Assembly: GCA_964612855.1 (NCBI GenBank)
Contig: CAZTDR010000004.1
Location: forward strand, 1-62,703
DNA from: DATIJJ01 sp964612855
GTDB taxonomy: Bacteria > Pseudomonadota > Gammaproteobacteria > DSM-16500
Reading direction: 5' to 3'
Length of the DNA stretch: 62,703 bases
Shown: positions 26,787 through 35,821 of the stretch, one piece after another
How positions within the stretch are numbered: the stretch's first letter is position 1
Layout: each line of letters begins with the position of its first letter
Notes under the pieces: generated by a model
Database searches by the model: none
Told to the model about the DNA's origin: nothing
Seen by the model: only the letters and a program-made list of their open reading frames with translations
Made by a program: the position numbers and the translations under genes

Positions 26787-26911
26787 ATCAGAGGCAAAAT
26801 TTTTAGCAATGCTGCAAGGGCACGGCACGCCGTGCCCCTACGTTTCAATATAAAAGGTGTAGGGGCATGGCGTGCCATGCCCGCGGCTTGCTAAGAATTT
26901 TGTCCTCTAAA
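26787..26911. repeat. composite palindrome with CAAAATTTTAGCAA outer arms and two GC-rich hairpins
   Basis: Outer arms (GAGGCAAAATTTTTAGCAATG and the inverted TTGCTAAGAATTTTGTCCTC) enclose two head-to-head arms, GGGCACGGCACGCCGTGCCCC and GGGGCATGGCGTGCCATGCCC. The same plan recurs at 43622-43753. It lies in the 408-base feoA to 861-aa gene gap, which holds no other gene that I can see. Confidence 0.8.
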
Positions 26912-27062
26912 GAAATCAAAGAAATGCCTCTTTAAGTAATAAGCTTATTTTAAGAAATGTGGATTATACTAATTTTAAGTGCAAGGATTTACCTAAGCTT
27001 ATAAAATAGGCGCACAATCTAACACTAACCGTTTAATGCAGTAATTTGATGAGGCGAACATT

Positions 27063-29648
27063 ATGGCAAGCTCAAGACCTATCGACACAATAGTGGATGA
27101 AGCAATTTTAGAAGCTAAAAAACAAGATCCTTATCATTCTAGTGTTAGCCCTCAACGAGAGCTATTTGATAAAGCCTTTGATGCATTAAAACCTCTTTTG
27201 ACAAATGCCTTAAACTCCTCAGCTGATAATAAGGCAATTAAAGATGAAAAAACCTCGTTAAGTAATCCCATTATCGATGCTCTTAAGCAAGATAATCCAA
27301 CAACCATAAGAAAAGCACTTTCCGACAAAATCAATGGAATAGCCCCGGGTGATATTGATGCATTTACCCAAGCGACCATAACTGCCATTCCCGGTGGACA
27401 AGCACTTGAAGCCATCAAAAAGAAAGCGGACGATAAAAACGGCTTCCCAAAAACTTATCAAGAATCCAAGCTAGCTGAAGAGTTAATGCCCGATCTCGCT
27501 AAAGATATACCTGCTTCTGCGCGGGCAAAAGCTATTCACGCTGGTATTAAATATTTAGCAAAGAATGCTCCTAAAGAATCTTCTCTGGCGAATCCTGACG
27601 GGAAAGACTTAGCTACTTTCGTTACAAATTTATTTGATCCCACTCACTTCCAAACGGTAGGTGCTATTGCTAAAGCATTAATGAGTCCTCCTGTCACTAA
27701 AGCAGCACCCGCTAATGATCCAGCGGATTTTACGAATTTAGATGTAACCCTTACAAAAATGGCAGAAGAAATTCTAAAGATAAACGATCACGCAGCATTA
27801 ATAAGACTTCAAAATAAGTTGAACGCAGAAGTCAAAAAACAAGAAGATCAAATTCCAGCTATTATTAAAGAAGCCAAGGCAGTAGAAGATGCGATTACTG
27901 CTTCCTTAGCCCCTCCTAAAGACAAAATATTACCGGATACAATAGCTAAGCAACTTAAACAATCCAAACAAACGATGCTAGATCACCAAACGGCTTTGGA
28001 GAACTTAAAAGAAGAGTGCGCTCTCATTCAAGATGAGATCAAAAAAATAGATTCTTATGCAACCTCAAGCAACCCAGCAGAAAAGATTAGCGATAAGATT
28101 AGTAAGCTAGGCATAGAAATTCTTAAGACTAATCAATCTATTGCAGATCACGGGAAAAAACATGAAGAAGCTATCAAAGCACCTATTCCGGATGCAAGCT
28201 GGGTAAATCTCCCGAAAAGAGCAGGCGATGCAAAGCCTGACCAGATAAAATTAGAAAACGATTTCCTAACGGATACATTGAATATATATGAACTCTTTTA
28301 TCGTCTTTATAAGTCTGCAGAAGGGGATGCAAACGCCCACGCACAATTAGAAAACGCAAAAGCGGCAGTAAAAAACATACAAGACACCTTAAACTTAAAG
28401 GTAGGTGTAGGTAAAGAAAAATTGGATGAGGCAGCTACTGATGAATTGAAAACAGCCATTGAAAACATGGCAGCCCGTTTCGGTCAGCTTTATCGCGACA
28501 TGGATACGCTCTCCCAGAAAAAATTTGATCAGTTAGAAATGGAACGCTACTACTCTCCTACTCCTCCTAAGGTAGAGAATAGGACTGCAACAGAACTGAA
28601 GGAGTGGGCAAATAGTGCTACTAATAGCAGCTCACTCGCTACCGCAATCACGACGGTGGCAAAGGTCAAATCGGGCGTAACAGATAACACGCCAAAACCA
28701 GAGACGCTAGGTAGCGCGTTAGGGATAGGTACTGACACCAAGACGGTCACCAAAAAAGACCTGGTTACCAAAGATAACTACGTTAAGCTATATGATGGAT
28801 CTAACGGTACTTCCAGTGTTTTCTCTGAAAAGAAAGACTTTCGGCATCAGCAAAAGAGTTATGAGCTGAATGTGTATGACTTGCCAGAATCTATTTCAGA
28901 TCGCGGATTATTAAATCAATTTTTAACCGAGAAAATGAAAACCATGCTAGGCAAGTCCCTTACTTTCCAAGACGCAGAAGGTAATGAACTGAAAACAACT
29001 GAGATAAAAAAACTAATATTCGACAACCTCCCAGCTGTTATAACTGAAATTGATATGCGAAGATTTTTGAATGCGCATGTTCGTGTTTCAGGTAGAACTG
29101 ATAATACACTTGTTAGTAAATTTCAGGATTACTTGAGTGGAAAGGATGAAAGTTCTCCTCGTGTTCAGAAAGTTACTTATAAGAATGAGTCAGGCACTAC
29201 AGTTAAAAGTGGTTGGCTTCCAGGCCGTTTAGCTCGGGCTAAAGAAGTGGTTATTCCTAGTCCTCTTATGTTAGAGCAAGCCCGTCTTTTCCTAAATACC
29301 ATCACTGCAAGCGGTTGCAAATCTCCTGCGTTTGAGTCGGACAATCCACAACTCGTACTTGCGATGCAAATAGTTGCTAAAATAGCCGGCGTAACGGTTG
29401 AATTTGCTTATGGTGCACCCAAACCAAGTGACGAACAAATTGCTGCCGTGAAATCTCCAATCACATCCAACAAATCAAAAGATCCCTACATTGATGGGTT
29501 ATCTTCTACACAAGCTCCAGCAAAAGTGGTGGAGATTGCAAATGCGGAGTATTTACCTCGAGCAAAAGCCTTTAAAGCAGCTGCAGGAGAAGCCTATAAG
29601 CTTGCTGAAGGTAAACCCGTCTATCCAGAACGAAGATTCGGTCATTAA
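27063..29648 (+). CDS. helical protein, effector candidate (861 aa)
   Basis: This is an unrecognised, hydrophilic, lysine-, alanine- and glutamate-rich protein with no signal peptide. Residues 1-560 are mostly helical with coiled-coil stretches (around 240-360). A more globular part follows from about 600, with LPESISDRGLLNQFLTEKMK (about 617-636). A segment at about 729-785 (IPSPLMLEQARLFLNTI, then NPQLVLAMQIVAKIAGVTVE) resembles the C-terminal segment of the 1349-aa protein, suggesting a shared module. The ATG has GATGAGG 9 bases upstream. A possible -10 (TATACT at 26965) lies about 95 bases upstream. It stands alone and diverges from feoABC. Confidence 0.8.
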   Translation: MASSRPIDTIVDEAILEAKKQDPYHSSVSPQRELFDKAFDALKPLLTNALNSSADNKAIKDEKTSLSNPIIDALKQDNPTTIRKALSDKINGIAPGDIDAFTQATITAIPGGQALEAIKKKADDKNGFPKTYQESKLAEELMPDLAKDIPASARAKAIHAGIKYLAKNAPKESSLANPDGKDLATFVTNLFDPTHFQTVGAIAKALMSPPVTKAAPANDPADFTNLDVTLTKMAEEILKINDHAALIRLQNKLNAEVKKQEDQIPAIIKEAKAVEDAITASLAPPKDKILPDTIAKQLKQSKQTMLDHQTALENLKEECALIQDEIKKIDSYATSSNPAEKISDKISKLGIEILKTNQSIADHGKKHEEAIKAPIPDASWVNLPKRAGDAKPDQIKLENDFLTDTLNIYELFYRLYKSAEGDANAHAQLENAKAAVKNIQDTLNLKVGVGKEKLDEAATDELKTAIENMAARFGQLYRDMDTLSQKKFDQLEMERYYSPTPPKVENRTATELKEWANSATNSSSLATAITTVAKVKSGVTDNTPKPETLGSALGIGTDTKTVTKKDLVTKDNYVKLYDGSNGTSSVFSEKKDFRHQQKSYELNVYDLPESISDRGLLNQFLTEKMKTMLGKSLTFQDAEGNELKTTEIKKLIFDNLPAVITEIDMRRFLNAHVRVSGRTDNTLVSKFQDYLSGKDESSPRVQKVTYKNESGTTVKSGWLPGRLARAKEVVIPSPLMLEQARLFLNTITASGCKSPAFESDNPQLVLAMQIVAKIAGVTVEFAYGAPKPSDEQIAAVKSPITSNKSKDPYIDGLSSTQAPAKVVEIANAEYLPRAKAFKAAAGEAYKLAEGKPVYPERRFGH

Positions 29649-29668
29649 CATTTGCAGCTTAACTTTAC

Positions 29669-29697
29669 CAACTGGCCATAAACAAAATGGCCGGTTG
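29669..29697. terminator. possible hairpin after the 861-aa gene
   Basis: CAACTGGCCAT and ATGGCCGGTTG form an 11-bp stem with a seven-base loop 20 bases after the stop codon. There is no T-run directly after it, so it is at best a weak intrinsic terminator. Confidence 0.35.
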
Positions 29698-29771
29698 ATA
29701 AAGCAGGCGAATGACTCTCAGTTTATGCAAATACTTTTTCTGTAGATTGTTTTTGTTTATCTGTCTACTTC

Positions 29772-30413
29772 TTATTTTAAATGCGCTAATCGATTTTCCA
29801 ACAACGTGCGTAATGCTAATAACTGCCCATGAAAAAAATGGCTGGCTCCTGGCATGCGCATGACTTCCGGTTTGTGCGGCAATGTTTCTACCCAGGAAAA
29901 CACTTCTTCAGCAGAAACCACTTCATCTTGCTCACCTTGCACTAACAACCACGGGCAAGTCACTAAGGCTAAATTATCTTCTTTAAAACGCGATACTTGC
30001 GGTGCGATAGTGACTAATTGTTTGGGAGAAAGGGTCATCGCGGCTTTGGTGGCGATGTAAGCGCCGAAAGAAAAACCAGCGAGGCATAAGGCATCTTGTG
30101 GGAAAAGTTGGTTGATCCATTCTGTGAGGGTGAAAAGGTCCGCTAATTCACCACGCCCTTCATCGTGCACCCCACTACTTTTTCCGACCCCGCGAAAATT
30201 AAACCGTACGGTGCGGATGCCCAAATCCCGAAAGACACGCGCTAGAGTGGTCACGACTTTGTTGTGCATGGTGCCGCCGAATAAGGGGTGAGGATGGCAG
30301 ATGATGGCGGTGGTGTTGGCGGATTCGATGGGGGATGCGAGGATTTCGATATCGCCTGCGGCACCCGGAATGAGCAAGGTGGATTCGGTAAGCGGAAATA
30401 TTTGTTGCATCAT
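29772..30413 (-). CDS. alpha/beta hydrolase (COG2945-type)
   Basis: This is a small cytoplasmic alpha/beta-hydrolase of the dienelactone hydrolase-like group; the substrate is unknown. The 213-aa product has the oxyanion region CHPHPLFGGTMHNKVV, the VRFNFRGVGKSSG strand, the nucleophile elbow GFSFGA (catalytic Ser), a later Asp in VQGEQDEVV, and the catalytic His in MPGASHFFHG. Its length fits COG2945. It lies alone between the 861-aa gene and a REP pair. Confidence 0.88.
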   Translation of the reverse strand: MMQQIFPLTESTLLIPGAAGDIEILASPIESANTTAIICHPHPLFGGTMHNKVVTTLARVFRDLGIRTVRFNFRGVGKSSGVHDEGRGELADLFTLTEWINQLFPQDALCLAGFSFGAYIATKAAMTLSPKQLVTIAPQVSRFKEDNLALVTCPWLLVQGEQDEVVSAEEVFSWVETLPHKPEVMRMPGASHFFHGQLLALRTLLENRLAHLK

Positions 30414-30431
30414 ACAAGTGACACCCTTATT

Positions 30432-30527
30432 TGTAGGGGCACGGCGTGCCGTGCCCGTGCTGCATATCTAAAAAATTGACATACGAGAATAGTAAACGCC
30501 CAGGGCACGGCACGCCGTGCCCCTACA
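30432..30527. repeat. GC-rich REP-like palindrome pair
   Basis: This 96-bp element has TGTAGGGG/CCCCTACA ends, two intact arms, and a spacer with GCATATCTAAAAAATTGACA. It is nearly identical, spacer included, to the reverse complement of the element at 16637. It lies about 70 bases from the RAYT transposase gene. Confidence 0.9.
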
Positions 30528-30588
30528 ATAAGATCGATTCGTTAAGCAAAAATGTTTTCGCATCCTTCAAGCGAAAATGGTTTTCACA

Positions 30589-31110
30589 TTACAAAATAAA
30601 TAACTTATCTTTTTCCCAATTAAGTGGATTATAAATTATATACTCCCGAATTTCTTCTAAGGATTTTTCATTACGAATAATATGTTCATAATAATTACGC
30701 TGCCAAATACTGGAACCCGATGAAACTCCATTTAGTTGGTTAATTTTTTTAGTTACAGCAGATTTATAGGCGCCAACAATAGTGGAAAGTGTGTTTGCGT
30801 GAGACAGGCCAAATTGACGGTTAGCAAAGGCACGGCACGCCGTGCCCCTACCATTTTCAATAATAATGATTCCATGAAAATGATTTGGCATGACAACAAA
30901 AACATCGAGCCTGATATTTTCGCGAACTTCGCCTGTTTTGATCCATTCTTCTCTAACAATACTGCCACGTTGATTTAATTTCATCTTATGATCGATGATT
31001 TCACCAAATAAACAAGCACGATCTTGTGTACATATCGTAATGAAATAATGACCTGATTGAGAATAATTGTATTCTTGCAGGCGCAGAGATTTGCGTTGAG
31101 GTTTTTGCAT
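30589..31110 (-). CDS. REP-associated tyrosine transposase (RAYT, IS200-like)
   Basis: This is a single-strand DNA nuclease-transposase of the Y1/HUH type associated with REP palindromes. The frame is open from 31149, but the first 13 codons derive from a repeat hairpin; the Met at 31110 (MQKPQRKSLRL) matches the family start and gives 173 aa. The HUH motif is HFH in VVMPNHFHGIIII (residues 77 and 79), and a Tyr in VGAYKSAVTKKI is the likely catalytic residue. The C terminus has the characteristic IWQRNYYEHIIRN and YIIYNPLNW. Residues about 86-94 (GRGTACRAF) are encoded by a REP arm at 30828-30852, in frame within the loop after the HUH strand. Whether activity is retained is unclear. Confidence 0.9.
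   Translation of the reverse strand: MQKPQRKSLRLQEYNYSQSGHYFITICTQDRACLFGEIIDHKMKLNQRGSIVREEWIKTGEVRENIRLDVFVVMPNHFHGIIIIENGRGTACRAFANRQFGLSHANTLSTIVGAYKSAVTKKINQLNGVSSGSSIWQRNYYEHIIRNEKSLEEIREYIIYNPLNWEKDKLFIL
30828..30852. repeat. REP arm inside the RAYT gene
   Basis: A single arm (GGCACGGCACGCCGTGCCCC plus TAC) lies in frame within the transposase gene. It is the same family as the full elements on either side of this region. Confidence 0.85.
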
Positions 31111-31138
31111 ACGGGGTCCGGGGTTAGTTTTAGGCCGC

Positions 31139-31167
31139 TGGGCGGACACATGGGTCCGCCCCTACAA
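31139..31167. repeat. variant hairpin GGGCGGACACATGGGTCCGCCC
   Basis: GGGCGGAC and GTCCGCCC form a stem with a CCCTACA-like edge, a sequence variant of the GC-rich REP arm. It sits between uvrA and the RAYT gene and creates the apparent upstream start codon of the latter. A similar decayed hairpin is at 40072. Confidence 0.65.
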
Positions 31168-31180
31168 GGGTTTTTCTAGA

Positions 31181-34015
31181 TTAGGATCGGGATTTCGCGA
31201 GGGTTTTCTTTAGAAAAATTCCGGTATACGAGGTAGGATGTTTGACCACTTCTTCTGGCGTACCGACTACAATGACTTGGCCGCCTTTATCACCGCCGTC
31301 AGGGCCTAAATCAATGATCCAATCGGCAGTTTTGATTACGTCTAAATTGTGTTCGATGATGACAATCGTATTACCCTGATCACATAAACGATGAAGCACT
31401 TTGAGTAACTGTTCAATATCGTGAAAATGTAAGCCGGTGGTGGGTTCGTCAAGAATATAAAGCGTTTGCCCCGTATCGCGGCGAGACAATTCGCGGGCTA
31501 ATTTAATGCGCTGCGCTTCGCCACCGGATAATGTAGTGGCGCTTTGACCAAGACAAATATAAGACAAACCGACATCCATTAACGTTTGCAATTTGCGAGC
31601 GACAACAGGGATGGGATCAAAAAACAAACGCGCATCTTCAATTGTCATTTCTAACACTTCATGAATCGTTTTGCCTTTGTAGGTAATTTGCAGCGTTTCA
31701 CGATTGTAACGCTTACCCTGACAAATATCGCAAACCACATACACGTCGGCCAGAAAATGCATTTCGACTTTGATAACGCCATCACCTTGACACGCTTCGC
31801 AGCGACCGCCACGCACGTTAAAACTGAATCGACCGGGACCATAACCCCGCGCACGCGCTTCTTGAGTGCCTGCAAATAATTCACGAATGGGCGTGAATAA
31901 ACCAGTATACGTAGCTGGATTGGAACGCGGTGTACGACCAATCGGACTTTGATCAATATCCACCACTTTATCTAAAAATTCGATTCCTTCAATGGAATCA
32001 TACGGAGCGGGTTCACGTGAGGCGCCATTCAATTCACGCATCGCAATCGGCCCCAAGGTATCATTCATGAGAGTCGATTTTCCAGAACCCGAAACACCCG
32101 TGATACACGTCATTAATCCGAGCGGAATATCGACATTGATGTTTCGTAAATTATTGCCGCGCGCGCCTTTCAACCGTAACATTTTTTTACGATCCAGCGG
32201 ACGACGTTTTTTCGGCGCAGAAATTTGTCGCTTGCCTGATAAATATTGTCCCGTAAGTGATTTAGGATTTTTTAAAATATCCTTGGGCTTGCCTTCGGCC
32301 ACAATTTCACCCCCGTGTACGCCTGCCCCGGGGCCTAAATCCAACACATAATCGGCACTTAAAATAGCATCTTCATCATGCTCAACCACTATCACGGTAT
32401 TACCTAAATCGCGCAATTGATGCAACGTTTCTAACAAGCGCGCATTATCGCGTTGATGCAACCCGATGGACGGTTCATCCAAAATATACATGACGCCAAC
32501 GAGTCCGGCGCCAATTTGGCTCGCTAAGCGAATACGTTGCGCTTCACCACCCGACAAGGTTTCCGCACTGCGATCTAAACTTAAATAATCCAGGCCGACA
32601 TTGACTAAAAAACTTAATCGACTCACGAGTTCTTTTTTTATTTTTGCGGCAATTTCGGCGCGATAACCGGGGAGATCTAATTTTTCAAAAAACGCTTTCG
32701 CTTGATTAATGGGTTTACGCGTGATGTCAGCAATGCCCATATTGTTAACAAACACATAACGTGCAGCAGTACATAACCGGGTGCCGCCACAGACATCACA
32801 CGCTTTCACTGAAAGATATTTGCTGAGTTCTTCGCGTACCATATTGGATTCGGTATCGCGATACCGTCGCTCCATGTTGGGAATAACGCCCTCAAATACA
32901 TCGGTCTTGGTAAATCCGCGGCCTTCTTCGCTGCGATATTTAAATTTAATCAGTTCATTACCACTGCCGTATAAAATCACGTTTTGAATTTTTTTAGATA
33001 ACAAACTAAAAGGATGATCCATATTAAATTTGTAATGTTTCGCGAGCGCTGATAAGAGTTGGTGATAATAACCATTACGCCGGTCCCAACCCCGAATAGC
33101 GCCTTCTGCCAAACTGAGACTGTGGCTAGTGATCACTAAGGCTGGATCAAAATGTTGTTTGACACCCAGCCCATCACACGCCTGGCAGGCGCCTGCGGGA
33201 CTGTTAAACGAAAATAAACGTGGGGATAATTCGGCAAGACTGTAACCACAATCCGGACACGCAAATTTCGCCGAAAAAATTTGACCTGGACGCTTCGGCT
33301 CATCCATAAAACCAATCGCTGCAATACCTTCTGCTAGCCGCAATGCGGTCTCAAAAGATTCGGCTAAACGCACACGCACATCTTCGCGCACTTTGATACG
33401 ATCAATGACAACTTCAATCGTATGTTTGCGACGTAAGTCTAATTTCGGCGGATGGTCTAATTCTATCATTTGCCCATCAATACGGGCGCGTACGTAACCT
33501 TGGCTGCGTAATTCTTGTAATAATTCCACATGCTCGCCTTTGCGATCGCGCACAACGGGCGCCAAAATCATGACCTTGGTGTCTTCAGGCAATGCCAAAA
33601 CAACATCCACCATTTGGCTTACTGTTTGTGCTTCTAGAACATGGCCATGGTCAGGGCATTTGGGCTGACCGACTTTTGCGTAGAGCAAACGCAAATAATC
33701 ATAAATTTCAGTAATGGTACCGACGGTGGAGCGTGGGTTATGGGAAGTGGATTTTTGTTCGATGGAAATAGCAGGCGATAATCCTTCGATATGATCCACA
33801 TCGGGTTTTTCCATCATGGACAGAAATTGGCGAGCATAAGCAGACAGGGATTCGACATAGCGACGCTGGCCTTCGGCATAAAGTGTGTCGAAGGCGAGAG
33901 AAGATTTGCCGGAACCGGAAAGTCCTGTGATCACAATTAAACGATCGCGAGGAAGCGTGACATTCAGGTTTTTTAAATTATGTGTGCGGGCGCCGCGAAT
34001 TTGGATTTCTTTCAT
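31181..34015 (-). CDS. uvrA: excinuclease ABC subunit A
   Basis: This is the damage-recognition ATPase of nucleotide excision repair. The 944-aa product has the usual length. The first Walker A is GLSGSGKSSL (residues 31-40) and the second is GVSGSGKSTL. Two ABC signatures are present (LSGGEAQRIRLASQ and LSGGEAQRIKLARE), with zinc-finger cysteines in CPDCGYSL...CQACDG and CEACQGDG...CDICQGKR. It is divergent from the MFS gene. I found no CTG-N10-CAG LexA-type site in the gap. Confidence 0.98.
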   Translation of the reverse strand: MKEIQIRGARTHNLKNLNVTLPRDRLIVITGLSGSGKSSLAFDTLYAEGQRRYVESLSAYARQFLSMMEKPDVDHIEGLSPAISIEQKSTSHNPRSTVGTITEIYDYLRLLYAKVGQPKCPDHGHVLEAQTVSQMVDVVLALPEDTKVMILAPVVRDRKGEHVELLQELRSQGYVRARIDGQMIELDHPPKLDLRRKHTIEVVIDRIKVREDVRVRLAESFETALRLAEGIAAIGFMDEPKRPGQIFSAKFACPDCGYSLAELSPRLFSFNSPAGACQACDGLGVKQHFDPALVITSHSLSLAEGAIRGWDRRNGYYHQLLSALAKHYKFNMDHPFSLLSKKIQNVILYGSGNELIKFKYRSEEGRGFTKTDVFEGVIPNMERRYRDTESNMVREELSKYLSVKACDVCGGTRLCTAARYVFVNNMGIADITRKPINQAKAFFEKLDLPGYRAEIAAKIKKELVSRLSFLVNVGLDYLSLDRSAETLSGGEAQRIRLASQIGAGLVGVMYILDEPSIGLHQRDNARLLETLHQLRDLGNTVIVVEHDEDAILSADYVLDLGPGAGVHGGEIVAEGKPKDILKNPKSLTGQYLSGKRQISAPKKRRPLDRKKMLRLKGARGNNLRNINVDIPLGLMTCITGVSGSGKSTLMNDTLGPIAMRELNGASREPAPYDSIEGIEFLDKVVDIDQSPIGRTPRSNPATYTGLFTPIRELFAGTQEARARGYGPGRFSFNVRGGRCEACQGDGVIKVEMHFLADVYVVCDICQGKRYNRETLQITYKGKTIHEVLEMTIEDARLFFDPIPVVARKLQTLMDVGLSYICLGQSATTLSGGEAQRIKLARELSRRDTGQTLYILDEPTTGLHFHDIEQLLKVLHRLCDQGNTIVIIEHNLDVIKTADWIIDLGPDGGDKGGQVIVVGTPEEVVKHPTSYTGIFLKKTLAKSRS

Positions 34016-34150
34016 GATGAGGTTTGGAAATCCTGAATATTAAAAAAGGGAGCTATTATAACTCTTATTGTGAAATATTAAAGCAGCTTTTGCGGGGACG
34101 CGGGTGCGCTGGTGGGCATGCTAAGCTTTGAGACAATAATAAAGATAAAT

Positions 34151-34421
34151 TGTAGGGTGGATTAGGGTCTGTTGACAATTGGTTTGGCCGGTTTAAAAAG
34201 TGGGGAATCGAGATAAAATTTTCGCAAATGTGAGGCGAATAGCACCGCTATTTAACGAACATTTGCGGAAATTTTAGCCGATTCTACCGCTTTTTAAACC
34301 GGCCAAACCAATTGTCAACAGACCCTAGATGCGTTTTTTGCATCGTAATCCACCTGCATTAAAATAAAATCGTTTAGATTTTGGTGGATTACGGCAAAAA
34401 ACGCCTAATCCACCCTACGTT
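34151..34421. repeat. paired TAGGGTGGATTA hairpins interrupted by a 161-bp palindrome
   Basis: Two head-to-head hairpins of the TGTAGGGTGGATTA...GCGTTTTTTGC...TAATCCACC family end in TGTAGGG and CCCTACG. The left hairpin is split by a separate palindromic element at 34165-34325. Together they fill most of the 525-base uvrA-MFS gap, which holds no other gene. Confidence 0.85.
34165..34325. mobile_element. MITE-like palindrome, 161 bp, TA target duplication
   Basis: The terminal inverted repeats are 36 bp and perfect, beginning GGGTCTGTTGACAATTGG. The inner part is also imperfectly palindromic. TA dinucleotides flank both sides (34163-34164 and 34326-34327). Removing the element with one TA restores an uninterrupted GGTGGATTAGATGCG hairpin arm, so insertion is directly visible. 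There is no coding capacity. The TA duplication fits mobilisation by an IS630- or IS5/IS427-type transposase (inference). Confidence 0.88.
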
Positions 34422-34540
34422 TCTTCGCTCTTAAAAAATGATATGGCTGCGCTTTACCCCCGCCCAAGGCCCCAATTTTACAATAATCCCCTCCCTGAGT
34501 TAGACTACCCGCCCCATAACAATTAAAAACTCCCACAATC

Positions 34541-35734
34541 ATGTCAAACCAAAAAATGAACCCCATTGAACGACGCTCAGCTATGCTGCTCGCGGGCATT
34601 ATGTCGTTGCGCATGTTGGGTTTATTCATGGTGTTACCGCTCTTCTCCCTGTACGCACATCAATTAACTGGTGCGACACCGGCTTTGATCGGCTTAGCGC
34701 TGGGGATTTATGGCTTGACCCAAGCACTCTTTCAAATTCCTTTTGGTGCCTGGTCAGACAAAGCCGGACGTAAAAAAGTTATCACTATCGGCTTAATTCT
34801 TTTCGCGGCTGGCAGCTTGTTATCCGCCTGCAGCACGACCATTTGGAGCATGATTTTAGGAAGAGCGCTACAAGGCGCAGGTGCTGTAGGCAGTACGATT
34901 ATTGCACTCATGGCAGACTTAACACGTGAAAATCAACGCACTAAAGCGATGGCCATTATCGGCATTACCATTGGCATGTCTTTTTCACTGGCGATGTTGC
35001 TCGGCCCTCTGCTCGCTCCCTGGCTACATGTGAATGGTCTTTTTTGGTTGGCAGCAATCTTGAGTGGGTTAGCGATTGTCCTGCTGCATACCTTGGTCCC
35101 AACGCCTCAGCATACGACTTGGCATGCGGATACCGAACCTGAGCGACATTCTTTTTGGTATGTTCTAAACCATCCTGAATTAAGGCGTTTAAATATCAGC
35201 ATTTTTATGCTGCACGCGATTTTTACGGCGAGCTTTGTGGTCATTCCTATCACGTTACAACACTTAGCAGGATTACACGGCAACCAACAATGGATGCTTT
35301 ATTTACCTGCCTTATTGCTGGCTTTTCTGTGCAGCCTACCGCCCATTATTCTTGCCGAAAAAAAACAACAGTTAAAACCTGTTTTTCTCGGAGCAATCAT
35401 TGTCTTAAGTGTGGCAGAATGTTTTTTCTGGCTGTTTGCCCACTCTATTTTATTTTCAGCATTCAGTCTGTTTCTCTTCTTCACCGGCTTCTCTATTTTG
35501 GAAGCTTTTTTACCCTCCCTCGTTTCTCGCGCTGCCCCACCCGCCCGAAAAGGAACCGCACTTGGCCTCTATTCTTGCGCCCAATTTCTTGGTATCTTTG
35601 CCGGAGGCTCACTTGGCGGATGGTTATATGGCATGCTCGGGCTCACTCAAGTTTATCTTTGCTGTATCACGCTGACAATTTTGTGGGTAGCTATTGCGTT
35701 TGGTATGAAAAACCCGCAACATCAAAAACTATAA
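34541..35734 (+). CDS. MFS transporter (YajR-like)
   Basis: This is a twelve-helix major facilitator inner-membrane transporter; the substrate is unknown, probably drug-like efflux. The 397-aa product has the loop 2-3 signature GAWSDKAGRKKVITIG and the motif GRALQGAGAVGSTIIALMADLTRENQRTKAMAIIG on helices 4-5. It lacks the C-terminal domain of E. coli YajR. It lies between uvrA (divergent) and ssb (same strand, 87 bases downstream), an arrangement also known in Legionella and Coxiella relatives. Confidence 0.9.
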   Translation: MSNQKMNPIERRSAMLLAGIMSLRMLGLFMVLPLFSLYAHQLTGATPALIGLALGIYGLTQALFQIPFGAWSDKAGRKKVITIGLILFAAGSLLSACSTTIWSMILGRALQGAGAVGSTIIALMADLTRENQRTKAMAIIGITIGMSFSLAMLLGPLLAPWLHVNGLFWLAAILSGLAIVLLHTLVPTPQHTTWHADTEPERHSFWYVLNHPELRRLNISIFMLHAIFTASFVVIPITLQHLAGLHGNQQWMLYLPALLLAFLCSLPPIILAEKKQQLKPVFLGAIIVLSVAECFFWLFAHSILFSAFSLFLFFTGFSILEAFLPSLVSRAAPPARKGTALGLYSCAQFLGIFAGGSLGGWLYGMLGLTQVYLCCITLTILWVAIAFGMKNPQHQKL

Positions 35735-35821
35735 GAACGACTCTACCCAGCCGCGACCAGCATCTCTGCTCCCCTACGATGGCGGCTCGGTTAAATTTTA
35801 ATTTTTAAGGAGAATTCCAAC

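Noticed and set aside
26925..26985. TTTAAG direct repeats upstream of the 861-aa gene, resembling a PmrA-type operator
   Set aside because: The spacings (18 and 25 bases between starts) do not match the roughly 11-base period expected for PmrA sites, and the region is AT-rich enough for chance matches.
34016..34150. LexA (SOS) operator between uvrA and the MFS/ssb genes
   Set aside because: No CTG-N10-CAG palindrome was visible near the uvrA start, although one is common in gammaproteobacteria.
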